Below, one piece after another: positions 55,544 through 64,000 of a stretch of 64,000 nucleotides of DNA (the stretch's first letter is position 1; each line of letters opens with the position of its first letter). Under the pieces are notes generated by a model, which worked only from the letters and a program-made list of their open reading frames with translations, had not been told where the DNA came from and did not search any database. Origin of the DNA: Gordius sp. MW1 (Eukaryota > Nematomorpha > Gordioida > Gordea > Gordiidae); contig OZ038527.1 in assembly GCA_964036665.1 (NCBI GenBank), forward strand, positions 27,501,901 through 27,565,900, in the 5' to 3' direction. The position numbers and the translations under genes were made by a program.

Positions 55544-56746
55544 TATTTGGGATTCGGTATCAAGTGTTAAGAGCTTAGCTGAGGGGGGGGGGCATAAAAA
55601 GGAGGAGAGATTAATCATTTTTTCGATATTTGGTCCATGATTAGATTAAAAATTCCCGTAGCATCCTGATAATAATATGTAAATCCAAATTACTGGCAAA
55701 TAATATTACTAGTAGAGATTGGGTTTGAAGGCTAGTTCAGTCTGTCTGAAGTTTTAATTGATATATATAACAAAGGATTTTTGAAAATCAATAACATTTT
55801 GATCTAAGTAATAAAAAGGAAATGAAAATGAGCAGTTTAGTTTGTTGAATACTATATTTTGTGAAAAGGATCAAGTCAAAATTCTTTTTTTGCCATATAC
55901 ATTTATGATACAAAAATTGGTATTTTACTATAGGTGATTAAGGCCAATACTGGGCAAAAACAGGCTTTATAAAATTTTTTAAGCCCATTTATTCTGGATT
56001 TCTCTTTGTTATAACCTAAGGTCGACCAACATAACCCAGCCGTTATAAGACTACTTGAAACGTTTTACTGAAAATTTGGAACCTTGTATAGAAATTATTG
56101 ATATATAATTCCACTTCAAAATAAATATGTTAATCATTCCACGATATTATAACTTTTAAATTTCCTTACAATTCAGTCTTCTAACCTCTAAGCATAAATA
56201 ACATGCCAAAAGAAACATAAATTATACTTGTTGAAAACCTTTTATAACTCTCAAGATTTATGTCCTGGCCTGGCCGACTAACTTGAAAATTTTTATATCA
56301 AATTTTAATTTCTTTTTAAGTAATGATAAAACTAAAACACAAGATATTTAATTTAAAAATGGTATCGGAAGGTTACCAATAAAATTTAATATATTACTAA
56401 AATATTAAATAAAGTTAAATTTTTGCACTCCAAGTTTATTTTTTGAAATTACATTATAAATTTGAAAATCATTTCTATAAACATTAGAAGAAGGTTAGTG
56501 ACGGGCTAATTGAAAGTTACTTTTCCCTACTCCACAGCACGCGCTAGTTACCTTGATACATATTGTGGATATATATATACCTACAAGGTAATAAAAATAT
56601 TTTTGGGTTGTTAGTGGGCGACCTTAATTTAACCTCAAGAACCCCCCCCCCCCCTTGTTCAGCTAATAAATATCGATTAGTGCCCTGCCCTCAAAATTAA
56701 AAAGTTAATCAATAACCTGCGTTTACCTGATATAAAATGTAAATTA
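55544..56746. other. Intergenic stretch with a family B end
   Basis: GGTCGACCAACATAACCCAG CCG at about 56020-56043 is a lone family B end. G- and C-runs at about 55582-55592 and 56641-56655. No reading frame supported. Confidence 0.5.
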
Positions 56747-56898
56747 GGGGCGTAGCCAGGGAGTGGCCGGGGGGCGGCTGCCCCCTTCCAATTCCAAAAT
56801 CTTTTAAATTCTAATATAAATTTGGCTAAAATTTCAAAAAATGTTCATTTTGCCCCTCCCTAAATCATTATTGCCCCCCTATCCTGGCTACGCCCATA
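56747..56898 (-). mobile_element. MITE family A copy, reverse orientation
   Basis: GGGGCGTAGCCAGGGAGTGG, GGCGGCTGCCCCC, TTTTGCCCCTCCCTAAATCA and TATCCTGGCTACGCCCATA. Confidence 0.88.
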
Positions 56899-57824
56899 AT
56901 AGTTGAGGGGGTAGTGTGACTTGTTAAGGTTAGTAAACACATGTTTAATCACCCACCACCCCTCTCTGCTTTTTATCTCTTTTTATTTAGACAGGTAAGC
57001 GTGCTTAACACATGTATCATATATCTATATTATACAATAAACGTTTCCCGTTCGCCATCTTAAAATGAGCAGCAAAAAATAGTGGTCGCATAAATTATAT
57101 CGATAAATGGGAAAAATAATTATATAACAAAGCGACGTTGAAGAGCTAGCTAGTGTCTCGCGCGACATCACTAATGCTATTATTTAAACAGCCCAGCTAA
57201 CCACCCCCCCCCCCTCTGACCATCGGTTAACTCAATTTAGTCCAAAAATATATATTTATTTTCCTATAAATTTGCAATTTATTTATCAATCAGTATCAAC
57301 TTTCTTTGGCAATTCGTGAATTTGGTAATATTTTTGAACCTTTTTTGTTATAAATAAATGTTTTATTAACAGACAAAAAAAGTAATTTAATGACGACTAA
57401 TATAATTAGTTAAATATTTTGACTTTTTTGTGATTTTCTTATCGATAGACGAAGTAGTTAATTACTGATGGGAATTGTGGTTTTTGTAATTTGAAATAAA
57501 GTCAAATTTTAAAATTTAAAGTCTTAACAATTTAAATTAATGCCCATGGAATTTTGTTTATAAATTTACTTAGTTATTACGAGTTATATGTACATATGGG
57601 TGTAAGGGAGTAATAGGGACCCCCCCTCCTCAGCCCAATGGTTATATTATTCTAATTATGTTCATGAATGTACAAAATATTCTAAAAATGTATGTATGTT
57701 GTTATGGGCAAGCGAGAATAGAAAAATCAGTGATTTATTTTCCTTTAAAGAATAAACGATAAAATCAATAATAAATCTAAATGTCTTAAATGCTAATTTA
57801 TAGAAACCCTTTTAAAATATAAAA
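56899..57824. other. Intergenic stretch, no gene seen
   Basis: AT-rich, with a C-run at about 57202-57215 and short C-runs near 57620. No transposon ends recognised. Confidence 0.4.
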
Positions 57825-58969
57825 AAATGTGCTCATTGGTAGTGCACAAATGCCAGCAGTTGTGGAACTTGCAAGGTAGATCAACTCATGCTGCTGAGTT
57901 GATTAAAAAACAACTTGGTTGTTATTTTATATGTCCTGTAATTACATAATGGAGTTCCTTATATAATTCTATGAGGCACATAACTTCCATTATAAAGAGA
58001 CAAATTGATGGGTTACAAAGTGTAGGTGACAAGCTGAATCTTCAAAAGTTCAAATCACATGAATATGATTTTATTGCACAATATTGCGATGTAAAATTTT
58101 ATTTTAACATTAGCATTATTTTAAAATAGTTTTTAAAGGTCATGGAACCAATTGCAAAGGCAATTGAGTTTTTGGAGGGGCAAAACTATATGTATCTTGC
58201 AGATTATACGCCGACAATCACTCAAATATTGATGTTGAATCTATGGGCTCCTTGAAATGGTGTAAGCCATTAAAAGATGCTATTACTCAAGGCATTAATA
58301 ACAGGTTTAATATTATTTATAACGTCTAGTCTAGCTAACTAATAGATTTATGGATCTTTTTAGCAAAGAAAATCTGTCGGCGGCTATTCTCCATCCTGCT
58401 TTTAAAACAGATTGGAATTGGATTCGCAAAGAATGCGCTGCGAACATGAAAGCAAATATTTTAGAGGATATCAATTTGTTAGTTCCTAAATCTCAATCGA
58501 CCTAGTTTATCAGGAATGGATTTTTTTGAATTAAAAAATGATGAAAAGAATGAATCAATTGAACGTTTTTTGCTTTCTAATAACCGAAATTTAAGTCTTT
58601 TAGACAGTTTTCCCCATTTAAAAAAACTATTTATTAAATATAATACGCCATTACCATCAAGTGCCCTTGTGGAAAGATTATTTAGCTTGGGCAAAATTTT
58701 ATTTGGAGACAAGCGAACATGTCTTTTAGATGACAACTTTGAAAATAATATTTTGTTAAAATTAAATAAACATTTATTACCTGATGATTTTTATAAATTG
58801 TAATATATAATATATTGGTTTTATGAATTAATAAAAGATGTTTGTACATTTAAAAAAAATTAAAAAAAAGAATTGGAACTAGTTCCTTTTTGAAATGAGG
58901 AACTAGGAACTGGAACTAGTTCCATTTTAGGCAAAGGAACTGGAACTTGACGAACTTTTAACAGCTCTA
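57825..58969 (+). mobile_element. hAT transposase remnant, 3' end intact
   Basis: Frames on the plus strand follow hAT transposase order: CQQLWNLQGRSTHAAELIKK with QLGCYFICP near 57850-57940, NSMRHITSIIKRQIDGLQ near 57965-58020, FLEGQNYMYLADYTPTITQI near 58165-58225, LHPAFKTDWNWIRKECAAN near 58390-58450, then SFPHLKKLFIKYNTPLPSSA and LVERLFSLGKILFGDKR at 58600-58720, the C-terminal dimerisation domain. The right end is AAAGTTCGTCAAGTTCC-type inverted to GACGAACTTTTAACAGCTCTA at 58949-58969. The left terminal repeat is absent, so the copy is truncated; stops occur. Confidence 0.85.
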
Positions 58970-58978
58970 CTCATAATC

Positions 58979-59779
58979 AATGTTCTTCATAATATATCTA
59001 TGAAGAAAAGTGTCAAAATTTATTCTAAATTTATGAATAAAAGCATAAAAAATGCATTTTCATTTTTTTTTCATTTAGCAGTCCACCCAGCAAACACCAC
59101 TAATTTGGTGGTCATTTCACGAAATCTTACTTCCATTTTACTTGCATTAATATGCAACACACGCTGCTCCGTGCAAACCAATAATTTTTTTTCAGTAAAA
59201 GTTATCGGGGAGTGAATCTAAATTTAGGCTCTTTTTTTATATATTTTATAAAGTAATTCACTATAATCGAAATATAGGCACGGGAATGGGGAGGGGGGGG
59301 GGGGGAGGGGGAGAGGGCGTCATTCACCCCCTTACCAAATATTTTTAACCATTTAGCTTTGCCCATAAAATCGTTTCTTCTTTATCGTGTTAGATGTTAA
59401 AAGCAATTTCTATGTTTTCATATATAATTTGTCCGACATCAACCAAAGCCCAATTTATTTTTAATTTTGCTCAAACCTAGCCCGAAATCCTCTAATTTAA
59501 GGTAAATTTTGCATTTGAAAGTTATTTTATTTATATATGAACAAATTGGTAGATCTTAATAAGTAATAAAGAGAGATAAATACGATAGGAATTATTAATT
59601 CTTTTCATCTCGCTACAAATAAATGAACAAATTTTTTTAAATATATTTAGTTAAACTTTATAGTTATAAAATTTTAGAGGGTCTTTCCAAATCATCTTTA
59701 ACTAAGTATATTTCGTACAATTCATAATAATATCCGTTATGCCAAAAGAAATTAATAAATAAAGGTAATCTGTCAGCCC
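58979..59779. other. Intergenic stretch, no gene seen
   Basis: G-run rich patch at about 59290-59316; otherwise AT-rich with no supported feature. Confidence 0.4.
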
Positions 59780-59784
59780 CAGAA

Positions 59785-60010
59785 ACAAATATGGATTTGA
59801 ACTCGGGCGAGGTCACAAAAATTTATGCCAACCGACGATCATTAGTTAGGCTACTTGCGAAAGCAAAATAAAAGTCTTTTACAGAAGCATAAGTCCACAG
59901 CCATTAAAAACCCCTATAAATTTTCACAGAAATTATTAAAAAATTACAAGTTGATAGGACGGAGGGACGGACAACCAAAAGAGAGCCCTTAAATTGCCTA
60001 ATAATTTAAA
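59785..60010 (-). repeat. SINE-like repeat, copy 2, with tRNA-like boxes
   Basis: Minus strand: head GGCAATTTAAGGGCTCTC, TTGGTTGTCCGTCC, then GGACTTATGCTTCTGTAAAA, TTGCTTTCGCAAGTAGCC, GATCGTCGGTTGGC, GTGACCTCGCCCGAGTTC. An A-box-like TAGCCTAACTA (59842-59852) and a B-box-like GAGTTCAAATCC (59793-59804) are spaced about as in tRNAs. The blocks match 11401-11580 in order. Confidence 0.62.
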
Positions 60011-61555
60011 TCACAAAAATTTAATAATTGCAAGGGGCTAATAATATTTTCCTTGCTCATTTAAAGATTCACTCACTCATTTATATTCTACAATTTAAAA
60101 TTATAAAATGTTTAAAAAAAAAAGAATTTTTCTTAAATATTTTTAATTATTGGAGCCATGAATTAATTTTGATGTTTTCATCAATGTTCATTAGCTGTAA
60201 TAGTTAAATTTTATTTTTATTAATTATACGTTAACATTATTCAAAGTAAAATCCTTGGGGAAATACTAATACCAATTGATGTATAAATCCTTTCTTCAAA
60301 ATTTGATTTAAATATTACAATTAAAAATACAAATTATTATTATTATGAATGTTAAATCGTTAATAATGGAATTTTTAACTAAACATACTACCTCTTATAT
60401 GGCGACTTATAAAATTATTTTTATTCCAGTCGGGCCCGGTACTTATTTATATTATTTTAATTATATGTTCGAGTCTGACCCGACATTCTAAATTGAAGCC
60501 TCACATCGATTGAAGGGAAAAAATTTTTTGCTATTATTTAGTCATTTCAAACGATACAAATTATAGGTGATAATTACGAATTCATTTAAATAGCTTTTAA
60601 GGGGCTAATAATTTAAAAAAGATAAAGTTTGGTGGGTTAGCTAGAAAGGGGCAAGCCCCCCCCCCCAAGAGTCAAATACAGGCCCCTTCGGCTCCCCAGA
60701 GGGAAAACTCTTGGCCCTTTTAACCCCCCAAGCAATTATTTAATATATCGTAGCTTTATTACTAATAACACTTGTCAACAAATAATGAATGGACTTGTAA
60801 AATCCACCGGCAAACTGTCCGCAGATTCTTCTAGAGTTTTTTACGGTGAACACAAATATAATATTTTTAATTTGTTCATTAGGTCAAGTTTTCCAAATAT
60901 TTGCTATCAAAGTTGCTAAACAGCGATATTGACCTTTTTCAAGCGTCAATAATTTCCAAATTTATCAATAAAATTTTAGTTTTAAATTTAAGTTATAAAT
61001 AGAAGGGGAAGGAATACATTAATTTTTTTTATCTCATTTAATTTTTCACATCTATTCAAAATTAACTTATCTCTATCTTTTCATATTGAACAATTACCCC
61101 CCAAGGGTAAAACGCAGCCACGCCCCTGAAACAGGTATTTTATTCAGTAAAATTTATATGCTTTAATATATTATCGCTTATTATAAGATAAGTTTTTTTT
61201 TGTTTAAATTTAATTTATAAAATTTTATTAGTGAAGATACAATATACCCTAGGCTATAACTAGCCTCGGTTTCCTTTAATAATTTCCTTCATAACTGTTA
61301 CTGACTAATATTAAATTTGATTAATTTAATCATAGATTTTTTGGTTGCAATAGAAATTAAACTTTAAATTAAATATGTTAAAAAATAAAAAGAGCTTTTT
61401 ATTATTTATTACCCTGCTAATGCTTAAAACCTACTTATTTGTCCATTTTGGTTAATTAACTTTTTTAAAGCTTTTATACATAAGTACGGGAGTTGGGAAA
61501 AAAATAAAATAAAATAATGGAGCGTAGAGATTTTGACGGGTGATCATTTTAGAAT
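60011..61555. other. Intergenic stretch with decayed element pieces
   Basis: At about 60635-60735 a GGGGCAAGCCCCCC-rich segment resembles a MITE end but its partner is unclear (cagccacgcccctg at 61115). An unclassified-element right end lies at 61258-61274. No gene supported. Confidence 0.4.
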
Positions 61556-61650
61556 GTCCCGGGGCCGGGCCGGGTTCGGGTTAAAAGTTTTAAAATACTT
61601 TAGGGTCGGGTCGGGTTGAGGTTAAAAAAATTGGGTTTTGCAGGTCTCTA
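61556..61650. mobile_element. Solo right end of the TAGAGRCCTGCA hAT family
   Basis: GGGCCGGGCCGGGTTCGGGT, GGGTCGGGTCGGGTTGAGG and TTGCAGGTCTCTA as at the right ends of 17638 and 30406. No matching left end or target duplication found. Confidence 0.75.
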
Positions 61651-61973
61651 ATGGAACGTTTGACTTATTAAGACTTACCCGCACTTATACAACAAATCAA
61701 TAATTGTATATTAGTAAAAGTAGAAACAACTTTATCGAACCTGCTATAACTTAATTCAATCACGCGATGTTTATTCACATTACCATTCAAAATGAGTCTA
61801 AAATGGAAATTTTACTTTTGTCGTGGTGCTATCACCTAAAAAAAGCTTCAAATATCAATGGACGCACCATAAAATTATGCAACGATCGATGTGAAAAATA
61901 CTGTTATACAAATGAAATAAGAAACAATATTTTTTATTTTTATTAACGGCCAAAAGATGTGTCAGCAGAGATA

Positions 61974-62090
61974 GTGTTGTAAAAATTGCTGGGTGGGAGT
62001 TCAAATCAGACTAACTGTCGATTCTGGTCTGTTTTTCAAATTTCGACTAAGCTTAAAGGTCGACTATCAAAAACAAACCCAAAAAACTAT
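61974..62090. mobile_element. MITE family B fragment
   Basis: GTGTTGTAAAAATTGCTGGG after TA; then CTGTCGATTCTGGTCTG and TTTCGACTAAGC internal words; right end lost. Confidence 0.75.
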
Positions 62091-62273
62091 GCTCTTACGC
62101 AAAGCTGTTTTAACAGCAATATTAAGAGAAAACATTATACTTTGTTTTCAGATAGCCTAACAATTTATTATAGCAAACCTAATAAAACAATCAAATTATT
62201 ATTTAAATACTATTTAAAAATTAAATCTGCCCCAAAATGTTGTCTCCAACTCTATTTTTATAAATGAAATAAT

Positions 62274-62499
62274 CATGGGCGTACGCAGGTTTTGAATTGG
62301 GGGGGGGGGCAGATTAAAATTTTCCTGCGACCAAAAAAGAATTCAAAAAATTTTTCGAGAGCAAAAAAAAAAAAAAAAGGTCACGACTATCCTAAAATTT
62401 TCCTGAGAGCAAAAAAACATACTATCCAAAAATTTTCCTGAGCAAAAAAAAGAAAAGGGCTCGACTAAAAATTTGAGGGGGGGGGCGCGTACGCCCATG
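62274..62499 (+). mobile_element. MITE family A, CGTACGC subfamily, longest copy
   Basis: CATGGGCGTACGCAGG to CGCGTACGCCCATG, 226 bp. The centre contains three irregular repeats of AAATTTTCCTGAGAGCAAAA, absent from the usual copies. Confidence 0.88.
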
Positions 62500-63375
62500 G
62501 AAATAATAATTAGTATATTTCGGTTTTTTAAGCTATTTGTGATTATTTCATTTTCCAGCCTAAAATAAAGATACAATAGTTGGCGCCACCCAATTTAAAC
62601 CATCTAAGCAAATAGGAGTGGCAGCAATAGAGACATTCTAATTTTCAACTTGTTGTTGTAATTCCCAGATATGTTATATAGCCAGCTAGCTCACGCCTCT
62701 CTGTCTATAATAACACAAAAGTAATTTCCCAATTTTTTGAAACAACTTTATAATTTCTTGTTTTATCGATTACACATTTAGAAAGCGTGATCACAACAGC
62801 CAATCAATAATTACGTGCTCTTAATTAGACGGGAAGAGCTACACTTCGGGAAAATTTATTGATCAATTGGCCAGGAGCCGCCCCTTCCCCACCACTAGAA
62901 TGAGAGGGGAGCAATGCTCTATCGACTACTTTTATTGATTGGGTAATATAGGAAGATCGATTGAGAGTGTGCCTGGGTTAAATTTAGGTGATTAAAGCAA
63001 TTATTCGATGTTATGTACTAAACAACACAAATAAACACGCATAAAACCAATAAAAACAGCCCCCCCCCGCCCGCCGGCCCTCTGTGTTTACATTTCTGTA
63101 ACCTCCATTGCATCAATATCATCAATAAAATTTACGCATATATAATACACACATTACATACGCTCGAAGGAACAACGTCAATAGCAGTCATTCCATCTTA
63201 TTCCTCACAAACAAAAAGGATGAATTAAGAATACATTTATCACCAACATCATAATTAATAATTATATAAATATTCATGAAAATCGTCTTTTAATTTGTCG
63301 GCAGGCGTAAAATAACTAATTTTTTGCAGCAAATATATTCGATGAGGGATTCAAAGTGATTTCGGAGCTATAATT
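62500..63375. other. Upstream flank of the first-exon gene at 63376
   Basis: A GC-rich patch (ccccccccgcccgccggccc) at about 63061-63080 lies about 300 bp before the ATG and may belong to a promoter. Otherwise no feature. Confidence 0.4.
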
Positions 63376-63487
63376 ATGAATATAAACGCATTTAAAAATA
63401 TATTCTCCCATGACAAAAGCAAGTACGAGTCTGGTGGTGGTGGCAGTCAGGAGTCCCATTTGTCTCAAGCAGAAAATTTGGAAAAAG
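63376..63487 (+). CDS. Putative first coding exon of an unrecognised gene
   Basis: ATG at 63376 opens a 37-codon frame ending at a strong donor (AAG|GTAAGC) at 63487/63488. It reads MNINAFKNIFSHDKSKYE, a Gly/Ser run SGGGGSQ, then ESHLSQAENLEK. The frame is hydrophilic with an amphipathic start and no signal peptide. The next exon would lie to the right, past 63810 or outside the window. I do not recognise a family. The donor strength, codon pattern and upstream GC patch are the only support. Confidence 0.45.
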
Positions 63488-63605
63488 GTAAGCGCTCATG
63501 TATTTTATTTTTTGTTTCATTGCGTTTTTAGTTAGAAAATTAATATTTTTTTGGAATTGGATTTATAGGGGGGGGGGCTTATTTAGATAAAAAGTCTTGA
63601 GTGGG

Positions 63606-63809
63606 GGTCAAAGGAGCTCATCAGGAAAGGAGCACACTTTGTTATTATAACCCTTACCCTAGCTCTAACACTTACCCTAACCCATATATTTACTTGTTAT
63701 GATTTCACTAGGACATGTTAATATAAAATATTTTGTGCTAAGACAATATGTTAAATTCATCCTGAACAATCATGACGAGTTTCGCTCCTATTTCTGTGCT
63801 CCTTTGACC
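63606..63809. mobile_element. MITE family C-related copy
   Basis: GGTCAAAGGAGCTC to GTGCTCCTTTGACC, 204 bp; shares the GGTCAAAG start and an internal CCCTAACCC run with family C, but the end continues GGAGCAC rather than TAGCAG. Confidence 0.75.
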
Positions 63810-64000
63810 GGTTTCCATATTTTGATTTAGGCTCTAGCATAACATCGTAGATTATATTGAAATGATGACTTGACAATGAAATCATATTTTCACCCTTAAA
63901 ACTTAGTCCAACCTTATGTAATTTTGTTCAACATTTCATATATAGCTTACTTAAACAATAATTGCCTATTTGTAAATTAAAAAAGTGTTTTCCGCCTAAA

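Noticed and set aside
58479-58736. 85-aa minus-strand frame
   Set aside because: Antisense to the hAT dimerisation-domain frame.

Overview
The window is AT-rich, repeat-dense nuclear DNA from an invertebrate animal. Gene density is low: I can support five loci, all split by GT-AG introns except one. In order these are a CatSper auxiliary subunit of the epsilon type (minus, about 3.7-10.7 kb), mitochondrial ribosomal protein mL51 (minus, 16.3-16.9 kb), LIN28 (minus, 23.75-28.64 kb), ICA1/ICA69 (plus, 44.9-52.1 kb) and a small two-exon membrane protein of unknown family (minus, 53.6-54.4 kb). A further first exon of an unrecognised gene lies at 63.4 kb. As far as I know CatSper is missing from insects and most arthropods, so a CatSper subunit argues against an insect. 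Several introns are only 34-42 nt long, which points to a lineage with minimal introns. I cannot name the species.

Most of the rest is transposons. At least five elements with hAT-type ends are bracketed by exact or near-exact 8-bp target-site duplications (1.74, 17.6, 24.1, 30.4 and 33.25 kb). A longer hAT at 35.6-37.1 kb keeps a decayed ZMYM/TTF-type transposase, and a further hAT transposase remnant sits at 57.8-59.0 kb. Two inverted 1.43-kb piggyBac-like elements flanked by TTAA sit at 13.6-15.1 and 31.7-33.2 kb; the first is inserted inside another transposon. Three LINE remnants (RTE-like at 0-1 kb and 38.7-40.4 kb, an APE-type LINE at 41.2-44.4 kb) precede ICA1. At 18.8-22.3 kb one non-autonomous LTR retrotransposon has the form LTR-internal-LTR-internal-LTR, with a single 5-bp duplication around the whole array.

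Three short inverted-repeat families recur across the window. Family A begins CATGGGCGTAGCCAGG and is about 140-230 bp long. Family B begins GTGTTGTAAAAACGGCTGGG with TA duplications. Family C begins GGTCAAAGTAGCAG. There is also a SINE-like family at 11.4 and 59.8 kb, a tRNA-His-like sequence, and two tandem arrays inside the large ICA1 intron.

Gene models were made by hand from splice sites, reading-frame phase and remembered family similarity. Exon edges within genes are therefore better supported than the 5' ends. No bacterial, phage, CRISPR or rRNA features were seen.
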